NCBI GenBank assembly: GCA_003354055.1
Contig: PIVQ01000284.1
Location: 1-8,481 of the forward strand
Length of the DNA stretch: 8,481 bases
Direction: 5' to 3'
From: Desulfobacteraceae bacterium
GTDB lineage: Bacteria; Desulfobacterota; Desulfobacteria; Desulfobacterales; Desulfobacteraceae
Both the position numbers and the translations under genes were made by a program. Shown in pieces: positions 1 to 6,799 of the stretch (the stretch's first letter is position 1; each line of letters begins with the position of its first letter). Below the pieces are notes generated by a model, which saw nothing but the letters and a program-made list of their open reading frames with translations, made no database searches and was not told the origin of the DNA.

Positions 1-2109
1 CTGGAAAAGATAGCCCTACAAAAGAATCTTATCACTAAAGAGCAGTGCGTAAAGGCAGTGAACGCCTGCCGGGGTGCGAAGAATATCGAAATGGCATTCA
101 AGGATTATTTTGTATCCCAAGGCCTGATCCCCATCCCGAAGATGAAACAATTGGTCGCCACATTTCATGCTGTTAAAATCATGAAAAGAAATGCCGTATT
201 TGGTGCCATCGCCGTAAAACTGGGCTTCATTGACAATGAAGTGTTTCAAAGAGAAATGGGCCGGCAGAAACAAGTAGCAGGGAAAAAAGCCGTGCCTCAA
301 TTCATTGGAGAACTCTGGGTTAAAGACAAAACCCTTACCCGTGAACAATTTCTCAAAACACTGCAGATCCAGAAAAAACGTCCGACAGCTACCCAAAGCC
401 CCCAAAAGGCACCCACCGAAACCCGGGCTAAGAGAAATTCAACCGACACGAATGAAGTGAAACAGCCTTTAGTTGACACCACGCCTGCTGACGATAAGCC
501 GAATATTGAGACGCCTGACTATTCCCTTACCAAAGAACTGCCAGGCGGATTGATACTGGAAATTGACGATAAGGGTATGAACGCCTTTATCAAAAAAACA
601 GATGCATTTGATGATACGGTCTCGCCTACGGATATCCTTGAGCTTATAACTGAAAACGATATATTTTACGGAGTTGTCAAAGAAAAAGAACTCGAAGGGT
701 TTATCCGGTCCAGCGGATTCAAAGAAAAACCGTTTAAAGTGGCCGGCGGCAAGGAGGCGCAGCTGGGAAAAGATGCCAGAATTGAGTACTACTTTGACAC
801 GGACCATCTTAAAGCCGGCGGATTTGACGAAGAGGGCAACATCGATTTTAGGGACAGGGGAGAAATCCCCTGGGTTGAAGAGGGCAGTCTTCTGGCTGAA
901 AAATTCCCAATGACAGAGGCCCTAAGCGGCTGCAACATCTTTGACCAAATACTGGAAGTGCCCCCGGTTGTTGACACTCCCCTACGCTACAAGTCAGGAG
1001 CCATCCTGTCTGAGGATGATCTGAAACTATACGCTGAAATGGGCGGACATCCCCGCTTGAGTTGGTCGGGAAATGTGCAGGTGGCGGACACCTTTATGGT
1101 GAAAAACGATGTTGATTACGAAACCGGTCATCTGGAGTATTCCGGCAATATCGATGTCAAAGGCACCCTTAAATCAGGCTTCAGGGTCCAGGGACACACA
1201 GTACGCATCAACACGGCAGACGGCGGAGAAATCCATGCAGAGGGAGATGTGACCATTCTCAACGGCGTCAATGATGCCCGTATCTATGCCAGGGGCAATG
1301 TCAAAGCCAAATTTATCCAGAATTCGCAAGTTTTCTGTCTGGGCAACCTGACCGTTGACAAAGAAATTGTTGATACCAAAATTGAGGCCAGCGGGGCGGT
1401 GATTATCCCCAATGGAGAGGTTATATCCTCTAATATCATTGCCAATATGGGGGTATATACCCGTCACCTGGGAACGGAAAAATCCGTTGCCAATACCATC
1501 ACCGTAGGCGTGGATGCATTTACAGCCAAAGAGTTAAAAACCATCCAGGAAAAAATTACCAAGTCCGAACTTAGAATTGAACAAATAAAAGAAAAAAAAC
1601 TGGCCCTGACAAAGGATATTAAAGGATTGCATCAGGCATCCAACCGCTTGGCCCACGAACTGGATATGGCCAGGGATGAAGGATTTGCCTTATCTGAACA
1701 AGCAGCGGCACAAAAAGAGGGTTCAAAAGAGGCCGGACTCAAATCCCAGATTCAAAAAAGTAAAGCCCTGTTCTCCCGGCTGGATACGGATCTGAACCGG
1801 TATTTTGACCGCATTGAAAAAAACGAAAACCGGATCCTGGAAATGGCGGTTGAGCGGGAACAACTGGAAGATGACCTGGATGATCTCCAGTATGAACTGG
1901 CCAATTTCACGGAGTGGCTGGAGGCAAATCCGGGGCTCGCACTGGTAGCGGTGACCGGAAGGGTCACCACGGGAACCACAGTCAAAGGCCCCAATTCCTC
2001 AAGGGAAATAACAGATAAACTTACCAATGTAAAAATTAAAGAGATCCTTTCCTCAAAACAGGGAGAGGAGGGATACAAAATTCAGATACATGAAAACATT
2101 AAACGATGA
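1..2109 (+). CDS. FapA/DUF342-family protein (5' end outside window)
   Basis: The frame is open from the first base, so the gene starts before the window; the GTG at 58 is only an internal codon. The visible 702 residues (numbered from base 1) show, in order: two helical repeat units (about 1-60 and 65-125) of the LxxQxLITxEQ / IGELxVKxxxLTxEQ kind, resembling the N-terminal units of GspE/MshE-like proteins; a polar Pro/Thr/Lys-rich linker (about 126-175); a FapA N-terminal region beginning GGLILEIDDKG at 182; a run of short Gly-rich beta repeats (about 355-505, e.g. YSGNIDVKGTLKSG, IHAEGDV, IYARGNVKA) typical of the DUF342 beta-helix; a long charged coiled coil (about 509-640); and a small beta-rich tail. 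No signal peptide or membrane span is visible, so it is probably cytoplasmic. In Vibrio, FapA is linked to polar flagellum assembly; that role here is inference. It overlaps the next gene by 20 bp. Confidence 0.85.
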   Translation: MEKIALQKNLITKEQCVKAVNACRGAKNIEMAFKDYFVSQGLIPIPKMKQLVATFHAVKIMKRNAVFGAIAVKLGFIDNEVFQREMGRQKQVAGKKAVPQFIGELWVKDKTLTREQFLKTLQIQKKRPTATQSPQKAPTETRAKRNSTDTNEVKQPLVDTTPADDKPNIETPDYSLTKELPGGLILEIDDKGMNAFIKKTDAFDDTVSPTDILELITENDIFYGVVKEKELEGFIRSSGFKEKPFKVAGGKEAQLGKDARIEYYFDTDHLKAGGFDEEGNIDFRDRGEIPWVEEGSLLAEKFPMTEALSGCNIFDQILEVPPVVDTPLRYKSGAILSEDDLKLYAEMGGHPRLSWSGNVQVADTFMVKNDVDYETGHLEYSGNIDVKGTLKSGFRVQGHTVRINTADGGEIHAEGDVTILNGVNDARIYARGNVKAKFIQNSQVFCLGNLTVDKEIVDTKIEASGAVIIPNGEVISSNIIANMGVYTRHLGTEKSVANTITVGVDAFTAKELKTIQEKITKSELRIEQIKEKKLALTKDIKGLHQASNRLAHELDMARDEGFALSEQAAAQKEGSKEAGLKSQIQKSKALFSRLDTDLNRYFDRIEKNENRILEMAVEREQLEDDLDDLQYELANFTEWLEANPGLALVAVTGRVTTGTTVKGPNSSREITDKLTNVKIKEILSSKQGEEGYKIQIHENIKR

Positions 2110-3781
2110 TAAAGTAAAAAAATTCAGGGGAAAGCTATACCACAAAAGGGTCTCCAAGCTTCTTCAGGATGGGGGTAAGGGCCTGAACCCCCTTTCCAAA
2201 TATAAAAAGGATGAAAAGGGTCAATCCCTGGTTTCCACCAAAGATATTTCCCGATTTTTTTTCCGGGAAATCGAAAAGCATGGCCCCCCTTACCCGGATC
2301 AATACTTTACCAGTCTCTTTACCCTGTTTCAGATTCTAAGCCGGGGGGCGGAACCGATTTCATTTGACTGCGGGTTCAGCATTTCCGAAAAAGATATTCA
2401 GGACGCAGACAACAAACAAACCATTGAACTTTTAACCACCAATATCATCATCACCTATTTCAACAATTTGAAAACCCATAAAGGCACTATAGATACCACC
2501 CTTTTGGAACCGGATTTAAACGGGGTCATCACAAAAAGCAATGCAGGCAGAGACTACAAAACCCTGGTGAGCAATACTCTGACCACCCTGATCTCAAGCC
2601 TGGCGCAAGACAAACCCTGGCCGGAGTATATTGATGATATTAATGATGCAGACCTGATCTGCCGCCTGGCAGGAGCCAAGCTGCCGTCCATGGAAAAAAA
2701 GGCCCTTGCAGGTATCATTGCCAAATCCCGCAAAGAAATTAAAAGCTACAATGATGTCTTTACCAAGATCCTTCTTACCAGGGAGCAGATGGCTGCCAAA
2801 GAAAAAAATAAAAAGAAACTCCTTAAGTCCATGGAGCGGATGAATGACACCATCCTGGTAATTTTAAAAAAAATTGATACCTACCTTCTTTCGGCAAACC
2901 GGTTCATTAGAATTATCGGCCTTTCCCCGGGGGTGGTATTGGGACAAAACGATGCTACGTTAAAACAGAACCTGACCTGGCTCTTTCTCGGGGTAAAACC
3001 TGATAAGACAGACCGGGTAAATCTGCTTAAAGACTCAGGCATTGCTACTGCCCGTTACCGGTTGAGCATGTTGTTTGATTATCCGGATATCACCCGTTTC
3101 ATTTGGACATTTAAATCCGAAGAACCTTATAAACGCCTGTACTTTGACCTGTTCCGCCTATTGTTCAGAGAGCTTGGCCAAAAAATGAAACATCTGGATA
3201 TGGAGAGCAGTAACACGGACGTCAGGTTGCTGCATCAGCACCTTGCAGAGATTGAACGTGCCGTGGACAGGCTGAACCTGGAAGACGCTGATCTGCCTGA
3301 AGAGAAACAGGCGGTAAGAAATGCCTATGTGGCCATCATCCATAGGATCGATTATGAACAACTGAGCGCGGTCATGGCGGTTAAGGAAAACGTCTGCAAG
3401 GTAACCCAGGACCGTTCCAGAGAAATCATGTCACCCCTGCGATCCGCACTTGTAGGTGCCAGTTTTTCAGCTCTGAATTTTTATGCCCAGGAAGCTACGG
3501 ATGCGGACGGAGCCAAGAATGGTATCAAAAAACGACTCCATCTCTATGCGGTCCATTACACACCCCAAAGGGAATTTTACAAAAATTTTTTTGATACCTA
3601 TGTGGGTAACAAAGCTCAGCCCATCGCCCCAACTCTTGCAAATTTCATCAAAACCAACAAGCTATTTGCCACTGCCCTTCTCATGGTATTTTCAGATGAT
3701 AAGGCCATGAAAGACCTGCTGTCCATCAATCAAACGGGCCATGCCAGAGAACTGTTAATCCAGTTGAGAACAAACAATTAA
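2090..3781 (+). CDS. Large helical cytoplasmic protein of unknown function, overlapping the FapA-type gene
   Basis: I do not recognise this 563-residue product. It has no signal peptide and no clear membrane span. The sequence is rich in charged residues and reads as mostly alpha-helical, with a very basic patch near residues 236-246 (AAKEKNKKKLLKSM) followed by an amphipathic stretch that ends KKIDTYLLSANRFIR. Few cysteines and no nucleotide-binding or metal-binding motif can be seen. The ATG at 2090 is the only close start in this frame. It lies inside the last codons of the FapA-type gene, and a purine-rich AGGAGG (2066-2071) stands 18 nt upstream, which is far for a normal ribosome site, so translation is probably coupled to the upstream gene. 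The overlap suggests one operon and a related job, perhaps as a partner of the FapA-type protein. That link is inference. Confidence 0.8.
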   Translation: MKTLNDDKVKKFRGKLYHKRVSKLLQDGGKGLNPLSKYKKDEKGQSLVSTKDISRFFFREIEKHGPPYPDQYFTSLFTLFQILSRGAEPISFDCGFSISEKDIQDADNKQTIELLTTNIIITYFNNLKTHKGTIDTTLLEPDLNGVITKSNAGRDYKTLVSNTLTTLISSLAQDKPWPEYIDDINDADLICRLAGAKLPSMEKKALAGIIAKSRKEIKSYNDVFTKILLTREQMAAKEKNKKKLLKSMERMNDTILVILKKIDTYLLSANRFIRIIGLSPGVVLGQNDATLKQNLTWLFLGVKPDKTDRVNLLKDSGIATARYRLSMLFDYPDITRFIWTFKSEEPYKRLYFDLFRLLFRELGQKMKHLDMESSNTDVRLLHQHLAEIERAVDRLNLEDADLPEEKQAVRNAYVAIIHRIDYEQLSAVMAVKENVCKVTQDRSREIMSPLRSALVGASFSALNFYAQEATDADGAKNGIKKRLHLYAVHYTPQREFYKNFFDTYVGNKAQPIAPTLANFIKTNKLFATALLMVFSDDKAMKDLLSINQTGHARELLIQLRTNN

Positions 3782-3792
3782 AAAAACTTTTG

Positions 3793-3821
3793 TTGACTTG
3801 GAATGAAATTTCATTTATTTG
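3793..3821 (+). promoter_or_regulatory. Probable marR promoter
   Basis: TTGACT (3793-3798) is a good -35 box. Seventeen bases later TATTTG (3816-3821) is a weak -10 box; TATGTA at 3822-3827 is a better match but sits 23 bases away. The spacer is filled by a perfect 14-bp palindrome, AATGAAATTTCATT (3802-3815). Transcription would begin around 3828, only a few bases before the ATG at 3834, giving a leaderless or nearly leaderless message. Confidence 0.5.
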
Positions 3822-3833
3822 TATGTACAAACA
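3818..3833. promoter_or_regulatory. Candidate MarR operator at the marR start
   Basis: TTTGTA-TG-TACAAA (3818-3831) is a perfect 6+2+6 inverted repeat directly in front of the marR ATG. Its extended form TTGTATGTACAAACA (3819-3833) recurs with one change before the flavin reductase gene at 4283-4297. MarR dimers commonly bind short AT-rich dyads in their own promoter. Placed over the -10 box and start site, binding here would repress the gene. The assignment to this MarR protein is inferred from position and duplication. Confidence 0.65.
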
Positions 3834-4256
3834 ATGAAAAACACGGAGCACATATTACATAATTGCCTCTACTTTACGGCAAATTCCCTGGCCCGGAAAA
3901 TCACCAAAATGGCGGAAGAGGCGTTCAGGCCCACAGGGCTTTCCCCTTCCCATGCCTTTATTGTCATGCTGGTCCATGACGAACCCGGCATCGGTCCTAA
4001 AAAACTGTGCGAGGCTCTGAACCTGGCACCATCAACTGTGACCCGGTTTGTGGATACCCTGATCCACAGAGGATTTGCCACCAAACAGATGACCGGCAAA
4101 ACCACAGCCGTGACCCTGACTCCGGCAGGAGTTGATCTTCTGGAATCTATTGAAGCGGCATGGAAAGGACTTTACGACCGATACAGCGACATCCTTGGCG
4201 AGCAGAAGGGCATTGATCTGACAGCCCGCCTGGATACAGTAAACAAATTGTTATAG
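3834..4256 (+). CDS. MarR-family transcriptional regulator
   Basis: A 140-residue protein of normal MarR length. The winged helix-turn-helix is clear at about residues 52-99: GIGPKKLCEALNLAPSTVTRFVDTLIHRG forms the recognition region and is followed by the wing and VTLTPAG. Helices on both sides (about 5-35 and 100-138) would form the dimer interface. Two cysteines, C11 and C59, are present; whether they sense redox state cannot be told from sequence. I chose the ATG at 3834. A TTG at 3819 in the same frame would place the start inside the operator dyad, and the ATG at 3909 would remove the first dimer helix. No Shine-Dalgarno sequence precedes 3834. The gene lies 83 bp ahead of a flavin reductase gene with which it shares a promoter motif, so it probably represses both. 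Confidence 0.9.
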   Translation: MKNTEHILHNCLYFTANSLARKITKMAEEAFRPTGLSPSHAFIVMLVHDEPGIGPKKLCEALNLAPSTVTRFVDTLIHRGFATKQMTGKTTAVTLTPAGVDLLESIEAAWKGLYDRYSDILGEQKGIDLTARLDTVNKLL

Positions 4257-4270
4257 TTTGTATTTTTTTT
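4244..4270 (+). terminator. Weak possible intrinsic terminator after marR
   Basis: A 5-bp A/T-rich stem, ACAAA (4244-4248) with TTTGT (4257-4261), is followed by one A and a run of eight T (4263-4270). The stem is short and nearly without G/C, so termination would be inefficient. It may only trim read-through into the flavin reductase gene, or the T-run may be promoter DNA. Confidence 0.25.
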
Positions 4271-4272
4271 AT

Positions 4273-4301
4273 TTGACGATAGTTGTGTGTACAAACATAC
4301 A
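4273..4301 (+). promoter_or_regulatory. Possible flavin reductase promoter
   Basis: TTGACG (4273-4278) followed after 17 bases by CATACA (4296-4301) gives a plausible but weak promoter. The spacer between the boxes contains the whole repeated operator motif (4283-4297), a classic place for repression. The -10 box matches the consensus at only three of six positions. Confidence 0.4.
4283..4297. promoter_or_regulatory. Second copy of the candidate MarR operator
   Basis: TTGTGTGTACAAACA differs at one base from the 15-mer in front of marR (TTGTATGTACAAACA). The change breaks part of the left arm of the dyad, so this copy may bind less tightly. It lies between the -35 and -10 boxes proposed for the flavin reductase gene. 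A free TTTGTA half-site also occurs at 4257-4262. Confidence 0.6.
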
Positions 4302-4339
4302 GCAAGCGTACTTAGTTTTTATCCTAAAAAGGAGGATCC

Positions 4340-4924
4340 ATGGAGACAAAAACAACACTGAACAAGATAAACGCCCTCTATCCCAGCCTGACAACCATCC
4401 TGGGAACAAAAGTCGCCGGGAAAAATAACTTCATCACCATCGCCCATGTGGGCATCATGAACCACGGCACCCCCCAACACCTTTCTTTCGGACTTCATAA
4501 AAGCCATTATTCAAACAAGGGCATCCTTGAAAATAAGGTGTTCAGCGTCAATATTCCGGGCCGGGACCTGGTGGTTGAAACCGACTATTTCGGCATTGTC
4601 ACCGGAAAGACTACGGACAAGAGTGAGATTCTGGACGTATTTTACGGGGAGTCGGAAAATGCCCCCATGATCAGACGCTGCCCCGTAACCATGGAGTGCC
4701 GCCTGGCCAGGACTATTGATTTTGAAACCCATGATGTTTTCATCGGTGAAATCATTGAAACCTATGCAGACGCTGGCGTTGTCAATGAAGGAAAAATCGA
4801 TATCGCCAAGGTTGATCCCCTGCTCTTTGACATGGCCAGCCTCAAGTACTGGTCCCTTGGCCAGCCTGTGGCCGGATGCTGGAATAAGGGCAAGGAACTT
4901 AAGAAAAAACTGGCATTAAAATAG
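4340..4924 (+). CDS. Flavoredoxin-like flavin reductase (FMN-binding split barrel)
   Basis: A 194-residue protein of the flavin reductase-like, FMN-binding split-barrel family. The family-type core is seen at about residues 28-75: GKNNFITIAHVGIMN, then PQHLSFGLHKSHYSNKGI and VFSVNIP, which would cradle the FMN phosphate and ring. The tail KYWSLGQPVAGCWNKGKELKKK resembles the end of flavoredoxins, electron-transfer flavoproteins known from sulfate reducers. No signal peptide is seen, so it should be cytoplasmic. A near-perfect ribosome site, AAGGAGG, precedes the ATG. Whether it reduces free flavin with NAD(P)H or passes electrons as a flavoredoxin cannot be decided here. The preceding MarR gene and shared operator suggest inducible expression, perhaps by a redox-active or aromatic compound; the inducer is unknown. 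Confidence 0.85.
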   Translation: METKTTLNKINALYPSLTTILGTKVAGKNNFITIAHVGIMNHGTPQHLSFGLHKSHYSNKGILENKVFSVNIPGRDLVVETDYFGIVTGKTTDKSEILDVFYGESENAPMIRRCPVTMECRLARTIDFETHDVFIGEIIETYADAGVVNEGKIDIAKVDPLLFDMASLKYWSLGQPVAGCWNKGKELKKKLALK

Positions 4925-4949
4925 CCAATCCGGATATGTCACAAACATC

Positions 4950-4975
4950 CCGGGGTCGGTTTCGGCCGACCCCGG
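4950..4975. terminator. GC-rich hairpin between convergent genes, likely bidirectional terminator
   Basis: CCGGGGTCGG (4950-4959) pairs perfectly with CCGACCCCGG (4966-4975) around a 6-nt TTTCGG loop, a 10-bp very stable stem. It lies 25 bp after the flavin reductase stop and 47 bp beyond the sixA stop on the other strand, where a shared terminator is expected. No T-run follows on either side, so it is not a textbook intrinsic terminator. It could instead block RNA decay or work with Rho. Confidence 0.6.
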
Positions 4976-5001
4976 CTTGAATCGGTTCCGTCCGACCCCG
5001 G
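4950..5001. repeat. Two adjoining 26-nt direct repeats; the first is the hairpin
   Basis: Units 4950-4975 and 4976-5001 are head-to-tail with no gap and agree at 20 of 26 positions. The right arm CCGACCCCGG is identical in both. The left arm is intact only in the first unit; in the second it is changed to CTTGAATCGG. The single intact left arm can therefore pair with either right arm, giving a loop of 6 or 32 nt. Confidence 0.7.
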
Positions 5002-5022
5002 CATTCCCGCAGGATAAATAAA

Positions 5023-5487
5023 TCAGGTAATATTGGGATTCAGGGTCCATTTGATAAACCAGTCCCCGGCCACGGCTGTTACGGCATCCAGACAGACAAT
5101 GCCGGAATTCTGAAATTGATAAACCCGCATCGCCTCATCCCCGGTGGTCAGATAGGATACCAGTCGTTCCATAAAGGGCATATGTCCGACCACCATCCAG
5201 TCGGCAGAAGGATCCAGGGTGGCGGCAATTGCCCTGACATCATCCATGGGATTGATACCCTTAAGGACGGCCATGGGCGGTTTAAGCTCCAGGGCCTGAT
5301 GATAAATTTCCGCGGTCTGGAGGGCCCTTTTCTTGCCCGAGTGAAAAATTTTAGCCACAGGAATCTTATATCCCTTTGCCACAGGTGCCAGACGATGGGT
5401 CTCTTCAATCCCTGCTTCGGATAATCCTTTTTCAGGATCCTTATCCTTGGGCAGGCAGATGCCATGCTGAACTAAAAACAAGGCCAT
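5023..5487 (-). CDS. sixA: SixA-type phosphohistidine phosphatase (histidine phosphatase superfamily)
   Basis: A 154-residue protein of SixA length and layout. Catalytic His8 lies in LVQHG, where the usual RHG motif has Gln for Arg. It is followed by the PEKGLSEAG segment, then SGKKRALQTAEIY with Arg54, and VVGHMPFMERL with the second catalytic His102. SixA enzymes remove phosphate from phosphohistidine, in E. coli on the ArcB and nitrogen-PTS phosphorelays; the target here is unknown. The Gln substitution removes one phosphate-binding Arg but leaves both histidines. The gene starts 18 bp after the araC-type gene, with its own AGGAGG (5492-5497 on the complement) in the gap, so the two are almost certainly cotranscribed. 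The convergent hairpin lies just beyond its stop. Confidence 0.85.
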   Translation of the reverse strand: MALFLVQHGICLPKDKDPEKGLSEAGIEETHRLAPVAKGYKIPVAKIFHSGKKRALQTAEIYHQALELKPPMAVLKGINPMDDVRAIAATLDPSADWMVVGHMPFMERLVSYLTTGDEAMRVYQFQNSGIVCLDAVTAVAGDWFIKWTLNPNIT

Positions 5488-5505
5488 GATACCTCCTTTT
5501 TATGA

Positions 5506-6606
5506 TTATCGATTTCCCCCGCGGGCCTGAACCGGATCAGAGGAGTTGTTGGATCTTCGATTGATTTTCTCTTCCCTGCAATAATCTTTTGGTGTCTTTC
5601 CAGTCCACCGCTTAAATGCATGATTAAACGCACTCTGCTCGGAATATCCAACCAGAAACGCCACATCACAAATCGTTGTGTCCGGCCGGCACAGATAATC
5701 CAGTGAGATCTCCCTGCGGACCGCCTCAAGGCAGTTTCTGAAACTTGTTCTTTCGGCTTTCAACTTTTCCTGAAGGCTTCGCCGGCCAATGGCCAGCTTT
5801 TTTGAAATCGTATCGATATCCGGCCTGCGCCCCTGTAATATCATACCGTGGAGTAATCGTGAGACCCTGTCAGACAAGGGTTTCCCCAACTCATTGGCCA
5901 ATCTTTCAGCACGTCTTTCAAGCACATCGAGCATCGACCTGTCTGCCAGGGGAATAGGCAGACAAAGTGCGTTCTCATCAATAACCAATTCATTTTTCTG
6001 TGCGCCAAAGATGACCGGCCCCTTGAACAGGTGACGGTAAACCTGGCGATCCTTTGGCCCAGCATGGGTAAAGCTGACGGTCACAACAGAGATCCGGTCC
6101 TGTGAAAGCGTGTTAAGCACAGAAAAAACTGTGCTCATAAGGGCTTCTGATATCTGGGGATGGATACGGGAACCTGAAAGGCCAAGGTCCCAGGTCAGGC
6201 AGACCCGGTTGTTTTCCCTGAGAAGTCTCGGCTGGAATGCCTCTACCATAATGCCGTGGTACCGGACCAGAATATCCAGAGCCGCCCCGATATCCGGGCA
6301 ATTCATCATCATCGTGAACAGAATACTGCCCCCGGGATAATGTCGTACCATCTCCCGGCCCAGACTCAGCCCGGGGAAAGGATCTGTGGCGGTGAGTCTT
6401 TGCCACAGTGCATTAAACTGATCGTCGGCAAGTCTTGCCTCCCCGTCTGAAAGGATACCTTCATCCACCCCTGCAGCTTTTGCAGCAGATAAAAAATCCA
6501 CCCCCAGTCGGTCTGCATAGACAGATAGAATCCGGACCAGTGCCACCGACACGGTTGTTGTTTTTTTAAGATTTGTCACATCCATATAAATATCCCACTT
6601 CTGCAT
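5506..6606 (-). CDS. AraC-family regulator with N-terminal Arabinose_bd-type sensor domain
   Basis: A 366-residue regulator. Residues about 20-210 match the layout of the Arabinose_bd-type domain found in OruR/ArgR-like AraC proteins (ALVRILSVYADRLGVD at the start, LGREMVRHYPGGSILFTMMMNCPDIGAAL in the middle). The C-terminus holds the two AraC helix-turn-helix units: DTISKKLAIGRRSLQEKLK (about 265-283) and CDVAFLVGYSEQSAFNHAFKRWTGKTPKDY (about 313-342). The ligand is unknown; this group often senses amino acids, fatty acids or other small metabolites. Two starts compete: ATG at 6606, and ATG at 6585 (residue 8), which has an AGTGGGA-like site about 8 nt before it. It is divergent from the membrane protein/thioesterase run and followed by sixA, so it may regulate both sides. 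Confidence 0.9.
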   Translation of the reverse strand: MQKWDIYMDVTNLKKTTTVSVALVRILSVYADRLGVDFLSAAKAAGVDEGILSDGEARLADDQFNALWQRLTATDPFPGLSLGREMVRHYPGGSILFTMMMNCPDIGAALDILVRYHGIMVEAFQPRLLRENNRVCLTWDLGLSGSRIHPQISEALMSTVFSVLNTLSQDRISVVTVSFTHAGPKDRQVYRHLFKGPVIFGAQKNELVIDENALCLPIPLADRSMLDVLERRAERLANELGKPLSDRVSRLLHGMILQGRRPDIDTISKKLAIGRRSLQEKLKAERTSFRNCLEAVRREISLDYLCRPDTTICDVAFLVGYSEQSAFNHAFKRWTGKTPKDYCREEKINRRSNNSSDPVQARGGNR

Positions 6607-6677
6607 CTGAGATCAAATGATTTGTACCGGGAATCAAGCCTTATGAAAAAAAACCGGATAAACTTAGGAATCGTTAC

Positions 6678-6754
6678 AAAATAACTTGAACATAATTGTT
6701 TCCAAAACCCCTTAAAAGACTGGGGATTTTAAAAACAAAAGTTCAAGTAATTTT
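6678..6754. promoter_or_regulatory. Long nested dyad in the divergent control region
   Basis: The 193 bp between the araC-type gene and the membrane protein gene hold a striking dyad. AAAATAACTTGAAC (6678-6691) is matched in inverted orientation by GTTCAAGTAATTTT (6741-6754), 13 of 14 pairs. Nested inside are GTTT/AAAC (6698-6701 and 6733-6736) and AAAACCCC/GGGGaTTTT (6704-6711 and 6722-6730, one bulged A) around a 10-nt loop. It could be a binding site for the AraC-type regulator, with two half-sites 57 bp centre to centre, or an RNA hairpin in the leader of the + strand genes. No convincing -35/-10 pair could be fixed here; CATAAT at 6691-6696 is the best -10-like string. Confidence 0.5.
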
Positions 6755-6799
6755 GAAGCCGATCCTTAAGACAAACCTCAACCTTAAAGGAGACAAAAA

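Noticed and set aside
16..405. A 129-residue - strand ORF near the window start
   Set aside because: It lies antisense to the N-terminal repeats of the FapA-type gene and resembles no protein family.
1752..2078. A 108-residue Ser/Arg-rich ORF on the - strand
   Set aside because: It is antisense to the coiled-coil and C-terminal part of the FapA-type gene, and the Ser/Arg richness is the antisense image of that coding sequence.
3819..4256. TTG at 3819 as the marR start
   Set aside because: It would put the first codons inside the operator dyad and right at the promoter; the ATG at 3834 gives a normal MarR length.
4950..5001. Possible CRISPR array
   Set aside because: Only two adjoining units, no spacers and no cas genes; the units form a hairpin at a convergent gene junction.
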